From: Rusavskia elegans
Lineage: Eukaryota > Ascomycota > Lecanoromycetes > Teloschistales > Teloschistaceae
Assembly: GCA_011316305.1 (NCBI GenBank)
Contig: SAUG01000006.1
Span: 62,001-126,000 of the forward strand
DNA length: 64,000 nt
Direction: 5' to 3'
A program made the position numbers and the translations under genes. Below are positions 35,905 to 48,194 of this stretch, one piece after another. Numbering within the stretch: position 1 is the first letter of the stretch; every line of letters starts with the position of its first letter. A model generated the notes under the pieces. That model was given only the letters and a program-made list of their open reading frames with translations. It was not told where the DNA came from and did no database searches.

Positions 35905-37037
35905 TCACACCACTAGTCTCACTTTCAATCCGTCCTCCTTGACAATCTCCTTCTTCATAGCCATGAGCTGTGGCATGTCTAGAGGGAGTTCGCGAGTTAG
36001 CATCTCCTGACCACAAATTCATGAGATTGCCATGGACCGCAAAGCCCTTTCCTGCCTAGATCGCCCCCACGCAGCTGAAGAGTAGGGTGGTCTGAGGGAG
36101 GATTACTCACCCCAGCTGCAATTGATATATCTTCCACTCAACCAGGTCCGCTTCCTTTTCGTCAAGTATACCACGGTATCTGCAAAGAGTTCTGGCCATT
36201 CTGTCACGAGTTTGTGGGTATCAGTAGGTATCTCTCTTGCTCCTTACTTTAATCATCGACGGAGGACGGAACATACTGTTTTCGTGCTCTGCAGAAACAC
36301 CGTCTGCCCACGCGCCCGTTGCGAGGTCGCCAAGGTGAATACAAAACGGCAGAACCCCTTCGTCGCCATACTCGGCCGCGAGGAATGCTGCGAAGCGTAG
36401 CTGGGCAAGCATTGAGGTCCCATAAGCGCTCATTTCGTATGTGTGGACGCAATGAGCAGCAGCGCTCGCAACAAAAACAATGGTCTTGTCACCTCCCTTG
36501 AGCATCATTGGTAGGAATGCACGAGCGACAAGGTAAGGGCCTCGAAGGTTCGTCGTCCATGAATCCCACCATTTGTCCATGTTGCTCTCTACAGTCGATT
36601 TCGCTTTTTCAAGAGCACCGGAATCCAGGACTATGATGTCGATGCCTTCGAAGCTTGCTTGAATGAGAGCTGCAGTGTTGTCGATACTCGTCATAGAGTT
36701 CATGTCAAGACTTATACTCAAAACCCTGGGCGGCTTCCGTTCTGCGTCCTGGGCTGCTTTCTTGACAGCTGCTGTAACCGGTGTCAAGTCGCAATGAGCG
36801 CCGACGGCAATATGAGAGGCACCAGCCCTGGCATAGGATATAGCCATCGCTTGACCGATCGCTCCTGAACCAACCACGAAGACTCGCTTGCCCACCAGGC
36901 TCGCTTTGAGAGGATCAATGGCGGGATAGGTCCTGATGTGAATTGGATCCGTGAGATACTCCCCTTGGATGAAAATTAGTCAAGATCGAGTTGGGTCCTG
37001 GGATTCGCAAACCTGGTCCAGCAAGCGATTGTGGCAT
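35905..37037 (-). CDS. Short-chain dehydrogenase/reductase (SDR)
   Basis: 291 residues in four exons (37013-37037, 36277-36963, 36111-36200, 35905-35978), all phases consistent. The Rossmann nucleotide-binding motif is VFVVGSGAIGQAMA. The catalytic centre follows SDR order: VASAAAH for the Ser region, then YEMSAYGTSMLAQ with the YxxxS arrangement. The usual active-site YxxxK Lys is not at its normal spacing, so catalysis is uncertain. The end (VYLTKRKRTWLSGRYINCSW, then DMPQLMAMKKEIV) matches the C-terminal pattern of fungal SDRs beginning 'M..SL.GP.E.LTD'. An ATG 18 nt upstream (37053-37055) is also in frame. The substrate is unknown. Confidence 0.87.
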
Positions 37038-40000
37038 GCCTTTCAGAAGAGGCATGTTGACGGCTATGTGTGATGTAGGACGACCATATTAGTAAGATGA
37101 AGATGAAGATGAAACCAGGTCGTATGTCATTAGGCTGGTCATACCCCGTAAGTCGTCTTGCCTTGTGTTGGTTCGCTCCGTCAGTCATTCACTTGTTGGC
37201 GCCGCAATGAAAGCGGCTGAAACAGCGAGGCCATTTTTGTGAAAGAGATCATATCGTGCTCAGCATCAACTCGAATGAAACGACTGCTGCAAAAAGCCGA
37301 TCCTCCTCATTACATTTCAATGGAAGTTGTAGCCAAAATATCACACTTGCCACAACTATACGGATCCTCATCATGTCAGTATGACGATAGACCCTCTTTC
37401 ACAGACCATTTGCTATTCATATCACAGATCTAGCTCCTCCACTCAAACGCTTTGCTCAACAGTCCGCTATTAAGGTCTATAATTAGACGCTGAGCTCGAA
37501 GTCCCGTCTGAATTACTTCCAAACCTTACAAACCGAAACACGTCTTCAGGAGGGCTTCTTTCAGTTCACAGTGCACCGAGGTTGGCTTCGGCAATTCAAT
37601 GAAGTTTCAATGAACTACCGTAATCACACAAGCGACCAGTGCCATCACTTGCAGGTTGCTTGTAGAAAAAGCGGCCAGGCAGGCTATGGAACCCACCGGC
37701 AGATGATTGCGGATTTGACAGGAAGCTCACAGAATGCTTTTAAAAGGTCCTTGACTGATAGGTCAGAAAGTAAGGCAGTTGTATGCATGCTGCGCTTTTT
37801 CGATACAGATTGCAAACAACTCGGCTGTCTCCCACCATCTCTTGACTGGCCCATTTTTCACAGTATCCAGTGAGACCACTGTGATGCTCCTACTTCGTCT
37901 GAAGGAAGAGAGAGTGGGTATGGGATTGCAGTAGCCTCGCCTACCGTCATCCGGGGAAAAACATGTACCTGCCCTGATGGATGCTTCCGCCGTCTCGGTA
38001 AAGTATTTTTACGTTTGGGTCGGGTCTGATTGAATGCCCACCGAGCTCGCTTCGGTGATCCTGAGCCCTCTTGCAGCAGATCAATCGCCGACCGCCATCA
38101 TATCAGAGTCATACAACCCCATGCTCCGGGTTTCCTTGTACAATCCATTTTGACACTTCGATATGCAGGAGAGTATGGTATGGGAGGACGTCACGATGAC
38201 GTGAAGTAAGCTGCAATCCGCACACCTTGGCGTGGGCTATACTTCAACGATTTGAATGTCCGCAAACTACTTACCCCCGCGGAGATTGGGACAGCAGTCT
38301 CACCAAGATTCCATCCCGAGGTTCGAGCAGGTTCAGTGTCGTTGACCGAGATACTCGTACATTATTGATGGTGTGACAGTAGTATATTAATGAGCGCAAG
38401 CGCGAACTGAGGCCAGCTAACTATAGCAGTCGACGTCAAATTATACTCCAGCCGGAGATGCGATGAAAGCTGAAGATTAGAACGAGAGTCACAGTCCGCC
38501 TGGATAAGAGATTTCCCGTCCTATCTCGCCGAGTTATAGATTATCTAGCCTCTACTTAAGGAGACTGGACAATGAACTCGTTATCTAGTGGTTCGAACGT
38601 CTAAGTTTAAAATATATCGCTGGATAACGATAGTTTACAGTCTTCATCGCGCTAAAATCTAATAGATTGACTTTTAAAGCGGTTTCTAAATTCTAACTCG
38701 TCCTATTTTTATAATTGTGTGCCAGCTCCTTGTTGAAATCGGATCATCCAAAGTCCCTGTCGCCTTGCCGGCCCGCAGTTCCCGGGCAAGGCTTACCATT
38801 GGCAGGCCCTGCGTCCTTCAGGGTGGGGCATACGCCGTACGGATTATCCTTGTAGAATACTTACTTTATTGCGTATATCTTATTTGGACGCCTGACATCG
38901 ACCGAACCTCGCCTGCTTCAGCGCAACTGTGCAGACGAGTTTTGGAATAAGGCTGGGATAGTGACTTTGAGTATTATACTGCTGTGAGAATCATAATCAA
39001 ATGCACAGGCGTGGTTCGATAAGGTACCTTATTCTTCATTCATCCGCCAGGACGGAATGCGCCGCGGAATAAACAGTGATTATTAGTAAGTCGCTGAGCC
39101 TGTCACTCAGAATTGTCTATGGCCGCCTCAGAACTTCATCGCAATCATGTCACCTATGGTAGCAGTAGCATGACAACTTGAAGACTCTTCGACGGCATTT
39201 GGGTCATTTGGAATTTTTGATACACGATTCTACGTGGTTAAAGGTGGTGTGTCCAGATCAATCCTCTGTTCAGGGCAACATTCGGCGCCGGTAAAATACT
39301 TAGGGTACAATCGGTACATGCCGGCAGAATTTGTTGAATGTTGATTAGAACGATGTGATACAGGTGCGATTCCATCGTGATGAGAGAGATCCGGTCCTGC
39401 GCAATTCTGACAGTCAGACCTCCACACAAATCCACCCAAGCTGCAGTTGGAGTCTCCAGCTTCGAGTGTCCACTGTGCTGCGAAGGGCCGAGGAACCCAG
39501 TCTTGAACCACCATCACCGACTCTTCACCAGCTCTCCGGACTCAAGCAGGTGAGCTTAACATCTCTGCATCTGATCCGCTACCCCCGCTTCTTCTTTCCT
39601 TGCGTCGGAACCCTCTTCGGGGAAAGCGCTGGTCTCGGTACTTGAACGCCATGGTTGCATAGAGACTGGTTCTCAAGGCCGGCCGAGGCGGTTGGTGCCT
39701 CGACAGAGACTTACAGGCATCATCCTGGACCACTGCTCAACGGTCGTGTTTGGCATCTGAGGCCAGCATCAGCCACCAATTTCTCCCTCTGCACCTCCTT
39801 TGCTTTCTCACACTCGATGAGCGCAGATTTCCAAGCGGCAACAAGACCTCGACCCTTTTCCCATCAGCAGTGAGGAATTGGCGTTGGGTATGTTACCTTC
39901 TGACATCTCCGAAGCACGATCGAAGTGATCTCTGATCCATGCTACCACAACCACGTTGTCTCTAGCTCAAGCCAAGCACGTTTTGTGGAGCACACGTTGT

Positions 40001-41213
40001 ACTCGCTTCGCGCGTGCTTTTGACACCGGTCAATCTTGCGTCGCAAAGGCTGATTGGGTGCAGGCTCTACCCCTATCAATCTGCTGGTGGGTGCCTACGA
40101 GACAGCACCACCTATCAGACGCCGGGGAAATTGCAGGCTGCTCACTTTCCGAAGCTCCGCAAACCATAATCCGTGGCGTTCCCGATCGCATTCGAAACAG
40201 CATCCATCCCTTTTGCAACACTAGCGATTATTAATCCTGTTGAAATCACTCTACTCATCGTTGTCATCGGCGCCCGCAATTGATTCAGCGTTGGAAGTGT
40301 TGAAGTCTGGATTCGGCTGTCCGGCTGTGAACTCTGTACGAAATACTCTCATCCCGTCCTCAGCAGCACGGCTCCACCATCAGCTCGTTTGGACTTCACA
40401 GACTATCCGTCTAACCGAGGCAGCAACGCTGCATCGGGATCGCGCTACTGTTCATCATCTTCAATTAACATTTGCAGGAACACGCAGATCATCGAGGTAC
40501 GACTCAGCACTACCCAGGGCACCCACCCAGGACTAGGAGACTCGATTTCATCCTGAAATTCGCTCGATGCAGCTAGGCTGCCTCCGGAGTCACACAAATT
40601 TCTGAGCGACACTGGATCGAGTGAAGTAAGCCCCATTTGTATCAGATAACGCCTCCACAATCATCCTGCCTCGTGGGCAGCATAAACCCACCACGGCGAC
40701 GGGAGAGGGGCTAGCTTTCACGGTTCCCTCTCATCCTACTCGCTGGGTCGAATCCAATCAGACACTGAGGTAAAGCTTCCCTCCGCCCATGCATGACTAG
40801 GCGTGGATCCGAATTGCCTCCGCGGGCTTTGGAGATGAGATGGTCCTGTGGAGCGAATCAGGAATGGAGTTGTATGACACGGCGATTATTTCATGACTAT
40901 CTCTTCACCCACCCAGGGGCCCAGGTTGTGCTGACATCCGGCTTTTGGGAGGATGCATGCTTCGGATAGATTAAAAAGCATGCGTGACTGACTTGTGTGT
41001 GCAGTCAAAGTGTGGCAGTGCCCGTATCGACCACTCGTTCCGGACATAGCAACTCGCAACCGCAGGAAAGGTCGGCTTCCTGACGAGAGTTTGGAGCTGC
41101 TGCACGGACGTCAAAGCGACCTGCCTTCAACCGAGACTCGACGTCAACATTTATTATTCCTAAGCTTCCAACAAGCCGTTGTTGGACTTGGTCACTGCTG
41201 CTCACCTTACCGC
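37038..41213. other. Gene-poor region, including leader of the Medusa-like gene
   Basis: More than 4 kb without a convincing gene. It includes a TA-rich relic near 38390-38730 (listed separately). The part right of about 39 kb carries only short, scattered frames and may belong to a long 5' leader or regulatory region of the Medusa-like gene, as is usual for developmental regulators (inference). Confidence 0.5.
38390..38730. mobile_element. TA-rich relic, probably a RIP-degraded repeat
   Basis: Base composition changes abruptly: TA dinucleotides are about twice as frequent as expected by chance in 38521-38720 and stop codons crowd every frame. This is the pattern left by repeat-induced point mutation (C to T at CpA) on transposons in moulds. 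Element type cannot be recognised. No terminal repeats were found. Confidence 0.4.
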
Positions 41214-44200
41214 ATGGCTCGCCCTCATCAGCAAAGCGTGGGCCGTGATCCTGGTCCTGGGATGTATAAGGAAGAGCCGGCGCCTGCGGCCGATCCTGTA
41301 AGTATCAGTTTCCAGCAGCAGCTATCCCTACCTCTCTTCCTTCCCTCCACTGCTTGTCTTGCCCTATCGTTATATGTTACCCATTGATCTTCCCTTCCAA
41401 GCGACCTGTGCTGCATCTTGTTCTGCGACCCTTCTTTTTAGTCTGCTCCCGAGCGCCAGAAGGGCCATTGGAGCCTAAACACATGATACATGGTATGCAA
41501 CATCTGCCGAGACACTACCGCTGCACCCTCACCCTGGTCCAGGATAGAGCAGCCCTGACGGTTTGGGGATGATGCTCTCACACCCCCCCCGTCCGCGGGC
41601 GCTCTCTGACCCTGGACCGTTCCCGCCGTTTCCCTGTCTCGCGCTTCATGGCTCACATCTTTAAACGGTCATACACACAACGGTGCCAGTAAACATTCGT
41701 CGCGACATATACTGTCACTGCTGCTCAGCATCGGCTTCCGTTGTGTAACATTGTTACTTGCCCCACTGACACATGCTCGCCGGCGCTCCTGGCCGAAGCC
41801 TTGTGGTCTATAATTTGTATTTGCGCATTCCATCATCCAAGTACATCCCCTGCCGTCGACGGTATCTTTTGGCTCTACAAGCTTGTACTCGGTGACGAGT
41901 TGCAATGCAGCGGAATCCAGCTGGAACTGCCATTGTCGGATCGCGTAATGCGAGATTCATATTGGCGAACGCAATATCGGTAGATTGCTAATGGTTCCGT
42001 GTCGAAACAGCATCATCCTCATCCACACCCACCAGGCTCGCTTCCTCCACATCTGCAACAATCGCGACCCTCGAGTATTGTACATCAGATACATCATCCA
42101 AACTCCCCCCATCCACCGGCGGGTCATTTCCCTTCTCCGCACTCACAGAACCACGGTCTTCCTTTGCAGCATCAAGCCTCTTATCATCAGCCCCATTCAG
42201 GTCCGAACGGGCATCCGGAGAATCCATACTATTCCCAACCAACTCCTTACGGGACCCCGGTCTCAACGCATTACTCTACTGGCGGTAAGTCCAAGGCCAT
42301 AATCCGACACAGACTGATGCGACCTCTGGAACTGACAGCTAACATGATACCTATAGAGACACCAGATCTAATGGCAGCCGCATCGATGCAGCAAAGGCCT
42401 TATCAACCCGTATATCATACTCCTCAGTCTAACTCCCCAGCTTCAGTCGCGTCATCTCAAAGTCATGATCCCAACGGCCGGCTTTATAGCCAGCAGACTC
42501 AGCAAATGCAACAGCCCTTGTATGGCTACCCTCAGTACCAGACCCCTATAAACCAGAACTATCCCGCTGCGTATGCGCAACACGCAAGCCAGCAGCAACC
42601 ACAACCACCACCACCACAACAGCACCCTGCGATGACCTCACAACCGCAGATGATGATGCCACACCAACAACAGCCACAACAGCAAGGACAACAACCTCCG
42701 ATGCAACACCAACAACCTCCAATGCAACAACAACAGCAACACCAACAACCCCAACCTCAACCTCCCGAAATGGCGGCCAACAGCCCCAGAACAAAGCTTG
42801 AGCCAGCCGCAATACAGCAGCGACCATTAGATCCAAATTCACTTCCACAGCGGCCACCACCCGGTCCCATAAGCTCGGGTCATAATCCACCGTCAGGTCC
42901 GCAAACCAACGGCCAGCTGAATCCAGGGCAGGCGGGGAGGAGCGGTAACCCGGCTGGAAACAGTGCTGCGAACGGGCAGAACCCCAATGCGGCTCCAGGA
43001 CCCATTCCCGCCACAACACCGACAGTCGTGCGCCAAGACCAAAATGGGGTACAGTGGATTGCTTTTGAATATTCGAGAGATCGAGTCAAAATGGAATACA
43101 CGATAAGATGCGACGTCGAGTCCGTCAATGTAGACCAGTTGGTTCAAGAATTCAGAAGTGAAAACTGTGTTTATCCACGAGCATGTTGCGGGAAAGAACA
43201 ATATCGGGGTAACCGGCTGAATTATGAGACGGAATGCAACACTGTGGGATGGGCATTGGCCGAATTAAATCCATGCCTTCGAGGCAAGAGAGGCCTCATT
43301 CAGAGGGCTGTGGATAGCTGGAGAAATAGCAATCAAGATCCACGTTTAAGGAGTAGACGGGTACGGAGACAAGCCAAAATCCAGACCCGGAAGCAGGTGC
43401 AAGCACCACATCCTAGTCACTTAGCCGGACCAGGAGGACCTGGAGTTGGAGGTGGAGGTCCGACAGGGGTCACACCTCGTCCAACCCCCATGGCTGCCCC
43501 GGTACAGCGGCCACGACAGCCAAGCAGTATGATCATGGGTTCGTCCCAGACTCATCATCATCACGCCCATCCCGACGGAAGTGCTCCAGGTGGATCGGAC
43601 GAAGTCAGCGGTATGTTTTAACACATGTAGTATTGCTGTACTGTGCAGGCCACCCACATCACTGTTTGCTCGATATACGAAGGATTGATGCCCTTTTATA
43701 TATGTAAAGCACACGCATGGGATCGGTACACACGGACTGCGAGTAGCACTACACTTCGTTGTATCATACGCACAACCTTGATCATGTACATTGCAGCAGA
43801 TCGCCCTTGCACGTATCCCTTGCACTGTTTGTGTTTGCTCATCGCCACGTGAAAGCTAACGTATCTTTGGCCTCGTCATAGCCAACGGCAACTTCACTCC
43901 TCAGGGGCGTCAACACCAATCGCTCCCGAAGCAAGCGTCTCCCAACGACGTCCGTCAACACCAAATCTTCCATGGCTACTCCCATTACCCAACCCAAGCC
44001 GGGTCAGGTGGTATTGCCCTCACCCCAAGCCTTCACGATGGTATCGACGGTCCACTCTCTGCTCACCCTAATGTACATCCATCGACCTCCTCCGCAGTTG
44101 CCGCCTCTGTGCCTATGACCGCGAAGGTAGAAGACAGCAGCTACGATGACCAATCGAAGGAAGTTCATGCTCCCTCGGCCGCCAGTACGAATGTCTTCGG

Positions 44201-44874
44201 CGACCTCCCCGAAGCCAAACGCCGTAAATTCATCCTCGTCGAAGATCTCGACCGCAAAACACGGATCCGCGCCACGCTTGATACCGTCGACACGAGCGAG
44301 ATCCCTGACAGCTACCGAAAAACCAACAGCGTCTACCCACGAAGCTACTATCCGATATACATGCAGTCGCCGAAGCGACGAACCTCGAGAGGGAATCGGT
44401 TCTTTGAGGATGACGACGGTCACGGCAGTGGTGGTAAAGGCGAGCATGGTGAAGGAGAATCCGACGAAGAAGCGGTGATGGGGAGAACGCTGGTGCCGGT
44501 ACCGACGATGGAGGGCCACGAGGGGGAACTCGCAGTGCCGAAGATCGGAAGGGCGAAGAGAAGGAGAGAGGAGCAGGTGAACGATCTGGGGTATCGAATG
44601 GCATGGTCACAGAGTCGAGTTTTCGACAAAAGGCCCATGTTTCTGCAACGAGCTCGTAAGTACCATCTTTCCCATGTTTCCTCATAGCACACACTTGTAG
44701 AAACTATATCGCTAACGGCTGCTTGCGGACGGATTAGTGGACACATACCGCAATAAAATCACAACGACGCTCATAGCTGGCGGGCAGCCGGTAGCAGCGC
44801 ATCTGGAAACGAGGATCGGCAAGCGGAAATGGTCGGCGAGGAAGGGGAAGACGAGGTTGAAGAGCGAAGGCTGA
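41214..44874 (+). CDS. medA: Medusa/Acr1/Ren1-like developmental regulator (DUF8032)
   Basis: 840 residues in five exons (41214-41297, 42011-42284, 42357-43610, 43882-44655, 44738-44874). The first half is His/Pro/Gln-rich, with a strong polyQ/P part at about 42590-42770. The conserved core includes GVQWIAFEYSRDRVKMEYTI, RCDVESVNVDQLV, ENCVYPRACCGKEQYRGNRL, NYETECNTVGWALAELNPC and RAVDSWRNSNQDPRLRSRR, the fungal DUF8032 region. A C-terminal region (KRRKFILVEDLDRKTRIRAT, YPRSYYPIYMQSP) and a short basic last exon follow. From memory this matches MedA of Aspergillus, Acr1 of Magnaporthe and Ren1 of Fusarium, glutamine-rich nuclear regulators of conidiation. The family call is firm, the name less so. 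The 713-nt first intron is unusually long and may hide another small exon. Confidence 0.82.
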
Positions 44875-45743
44875 ATGGAATGACACTACTTCCTCATGAT
44901 ATCAACACCACTAATTGGACTTTTCTTCTACTGTCAGCGAGAAGAACTTTTGAACCCGACACTCCTACCATCATACTACTACACCGGCTCAGCACTCATT
45001 CACCACCTCATGTACTCACAATACTCCTCCTCCACCGAAATCCACCATCTTCCTCCATCATCGTCCCACCACCTTTGCTGCATTCATTCACTCTTCTCGG
45101 AATACGTGGTCTTATGTTCTTCGGATGCAATCTTGTAACTAACTCGCCAGCAACACGAGACAAAGGGTACAGCTTTGTCTGCTGTTTGGGATCTGTCGTG
45201 GGGGAGAACAAATATGGGTGGTAGTCGTTGTCATTGGAAGAGCAGGAATGGTATTGCTTCTCTCAGAGCAGCTAGTGAATCCCGGTTTTTGGCTCTGGTT
45301 TAGGGAAACGGCGAGATACAGGTATATCATTGTGTAATATGGGTGGGTCTTATACCATGGGTAGTTTGTTTTGAGTGATATATATTGCTTGGATGTGCTT
45401 GTCTGGGAAATAGTGTTTATGGAAATGAGAGGCACTACTACCTTACTCGAGTATCAAATGACTTCATTCCGTTTGACTCGTGAAGGAAGAAGATTTTGGA
45501 AAAGAAAAGAAAAGAAAAGAAAAGGAAAGGAATAGGTGTCCTCCATTTCCTCAAGTTGGCTTTGATTCTCTCAAAAATAAACACTTGATTTGCGGTCATC
45601 GTCCGCTTTCCATCCGTTTCTTCGCGCTTATTTCTTTCGCTTCTTCTCCCCTCAGGTGCGTGTTTAGCTACGATCCAAAAAACGTCCTCCCCATTTCGTC
45701 CAAACTCTTTCCATCAGTCCCCTCTCCAACCACCTATCCCCCA
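44875..45743. other. Convergent intergenic region
   Basis: 3' flanks of the Medusa-like and DUF8035 genes, with a pentanucleotide repeat (separate entry). Nothing else recognised. Confidence 0.45.
45499..45525. repeat. Pentanucleotide microsatellite (GAAAA)n
   Basis: About five tandem copies of GAAAA in the intergenic region, followed by imperfect copies. Likely variable in length between strains. Confidence 0.85.
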
Positions 45744-48194
45744 CTACGGCACCCCTCCCTGTTCCGGCCTCCCAACCTTCCCTGGCGGCGGCGGAGGAGG
45801 AGGAGGAAGCTGCAAAGCGGGCGGCGCCGTCGCCCTCTGCGCCCTCAATTCCTGCGTCTTAGCCGCATACTGCTCAATCTCCTCTTTCGTCAGCACCCTC
45901 AGCACAATCACATAATCCACCCTCTCCTCATAGCGTTCTTTGCCGGCCTCCAGTGCCTCCGGGTTGACGAGTTTGCGGTCGATTTTCGTCCAACGCGCGT
46001 TGGGCGGGATGCCCTTTCTGCCGGCGTCTTTGAGCGGGGCGACGCCTTCGCGGACGGGGGCTGGGTCTTCGGGGAATTTTTCGCGGGGTGCACGGAGGAT
46101 TGATTTCGGGGCTGGAGGTTGGGAGGGAGCGCGCTCTTCGGTTGGGGTGACGACGTGGACGTTGCGTGGGCGGCGGGAGGATGCGTCGGAGATGGAAGAG
46201 TCGGAGTCGGAGTAGGATTCGTAGTCTTGTTTGCTGGAATGGTGACGATGATGACCGTGGGTTTGAGGTTTTGGTGCTTCTACTGCGGCGGTGCGACCAT
46301 CGTCTGAATGGCGCTCATATGACCGTTGTTCGCGCACAGTGTTGCCTCTGGGCGGTGCCAATTCTTCAATGTCTCTTCTGCGTTCGGGTTCGCGAAGGAC
46401 GGGCTCACGCTGAAAACTCTCTCGAGGTGGATCTGCCGTTCGAGCCATGGCCTCGCTCGCTGGAGGATTCCTTGGAAGAGCTGTCTCGTCCGCAACCCTT
46501 CGTCGTTCGCGTTCTTCCAACTCTCGAGCTTCCCTGTCTTCACGCTCCTTTCTCTCCCTGCGACGGCGACGGCGTTCGCGTCTCTCCTCCTCGCTCTCCC
46601 CACGACTTACAGTACTTGCACTGGTGCTTTCGGCTGGATCTCGGACAGTAGTAAGACGGTCGCGATCAGGTTCGCGAACCGGGTCATGGCGTGTGTCTCG
46701 CTCATCCCGAGGATCTTTATGGCGATGATGAGATCTTGCGGCCTCGGTTGCCATTCCAGTTGCGGCCGCCACGCCACCGAGCATGAGACCATTATTTAGA
46801 CCTTGGTCACTATGAGGTGGCTTTTCTCTGGGAACGTCATCCCGTCTTTCCCTATGTCCATCATCCCGTCTCTCTCTTGGAGCCTCGTCCCGTCGGTCTC
46901 GTGGAGGGACCTCCGCTCGAACATCACGAATAGCATCGTCTCTCCTTCTTTTCTCTCTATCATCCTCTCGCGTGTCTCTATGACCACCTATATCATACTG
47001 TCTCCGAGATCTATCTTCACCATTTGCATCGTAGTCTTCTGGATACCGATCTTTGGGGCGCGGTTCTGGTCTTCCAGTGTCGACAACGGGCTTTGGCCGT
47101 CGAGCTGGATCATGCTGGGTGCTGTAGGTATCGCGAGGCTTGCTGTCGACGATCTCGTCTTCGAAAACAGTTTTGCGCGGCCTCCGATCCCGAGGGTCGT
47201 CATAGACTGATTCATCGTCACGGGACGGAACGTAAGCATCACCGGCACCCTGGTGAAGAGCGACCCGAGGAACATGGGCCTTTCGCCGCTCATAATCGTC
47301 TCGCGAGAAATCACTTGATGCATCGAAGTCTCGTGAGTTCGGACCTTGTCTCAAGCTTCCAGATCGGCCCAAGGCATCAAAGCCTCTCATGGTCACTGGG
47401 GGGCCTGCTTCTCTGGCCGGCCTCTCGGCACGTGGCAGGTAGTCTTCCAGGCCTGTCATACTGAGAGGTCTCTCTCGAGCGGCACCAGTGTAGCTGTCAC
47501 GTCGAGGTCTTGGCCTTGGTTCTGTGTCTCTGTACATCTGTTCGCGGCGATCGGTGTATTCATAACCGCCACGATCGCGGTCGTCCGACTGCCTGGTCAG
47601 GGGCTGATTTAGACTGTAGCCAATTCGTCCACCGCCGATGCCCGAGCTTCGATAACCGCCGCGCTCTCTTCTATCCCGATCATCTCGACCTCCAGTGATG
47701 GCGCGGCTGGAGTCGGTAGATCCGACAGTGTAATTGCGACGGTGTTCCCGGCGATTGGAGGATGCCGGTTGCAGGTAGTATGGTTCGTCAGGGCGGGTGC
47801 TAACAGGCTTGGACAGTGGACTGGAAGGCCTATCCGAGGTGGTGATGACGGGTCTTGAGGACCGATTATCCGAGCTTGGACCAATGGTGCTCAAGGGCCT
47901 TCGAATTTCGGTAGCCTCGGGCTCGAGAGTAATCCGTCGAGGGCGGACAACGTAGTCGTCTCGAGACTGCCTTGAAGGTGGACTCTCAGGTCGGTATCTA
48001 GGCACAGCTCTAGGCTGGAGAACGCGATCGGCGCTGGTTCGAGGGCCCGCGGTGGTCGAGAACTCCCGACTCGATCGAGTTGGACCATAGTAATTGTCGA
48101 AAGGGGATGGATAGACGAGGGTGCCGGTTGATGATCGACCAGGCTGAGCGCCACGACGAGAGCTGGGGGAAGGAGGTCTTCCATAGCGATCCAT
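45744..48194 (-). CDS. DUF8035-type Arg/Glu-rich protein
   Basis: 816 residues, single exon from the ATG at 48192-48194 (MDRYGRPPSPSSRR). Nearly the whole protein is disordered and dense in Arg, Asp and Glu, with RERR/RDRR repeats as in RNA-binding or nuclear-speckle proteins. The ordered part is at the C-terminus: GIPPNARWTKIDRKLVNPEA, EERVDYVIVLRVLTKEEIEQ, a fungal domain known as DUF8035, followed by a Pro run. The open frame extends 105 nt upstream, but without an ATG. Function is unknown. No intron is needed. Confidence 0.82.
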   Translation of the reverse strand: MDRYGRPPSPSSRRGAQPGRSSTGTLVYPSPFDNYYGPTRSSREFSTTAGPRTSADRVLQPRAVPRYRPESPPSRQSRDDYVVRPRRITLEPEATEIRRPLSTIGPSSDNRSSRPVITTSDRPSSPLSKPVSTRPDEPYYLQPASSNRREHRRNYTVGSTDSSRAITGGRDDRDRRERGGYRSSGIGGGRIGYSLNQPLTRQSDDRDRGGYEYTDRREQMYRDTEPRPRPRRDSYTGAARERPLSMTGLEDYLPRAERPAREAGPPVTMRGFDALGRSGSLRQGPNSRDFDASSDFSRDDYERRKAHVPRVALHQGAGDAYVPSRDDESVYDDPRDRRPRKTVFEDEIVDSKPRDTYSTQHDPARRPKPVVDTGRPEPRPKDRYPEDYDANGEDRSRRQYDIGGHRDTREDDREKRRRDDAIRDVRAEVPPRDRRDEAPRERRDDGHRERRDDVPREKPPHSDQGLNNGLMLGGVAAATGMATEAARSHHRHKDPRDERDTRHDPVREPDRDRLTTVRDPAESTSASTVSRGESEEERRERRRRRRERKEREDREARELEERERRRVADETALPRNPPASEAMARTADPPRESFQREPVLREPERRRDIEELAPPRGNTVREQRSYERHSDDGRTAAVEAPKPQTHGHHRHHSSKQDYESYSDSDSSISDASSRRPRNVHVVTPTEERAPSQPPAPKSILRAPREKFPEDPAPVREGVAPLKDAGRKGIPPNARWTKIDRKLVNPEALEAGKERYEERVDYVIVLRVLTKEEIEQYAAKTQELRAQRATAPPALQLPPPPPPPPGKVGRPEQGGVP

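Noticed and set aside
38586..38602. GTGGTTCGAAC resembling a tRNA T-loop
   Set aside because: No acceptor, D or anticodon stem can be folded around it, and it lies in the TA-rich relic.
45480..46103. Plus-strand ORF of 207 codons overlapping the DUF8035 gene end
   Set aside because: Starts in the pentanucleotide repeat and runs antisense to the conserved DUF8035 coding region.
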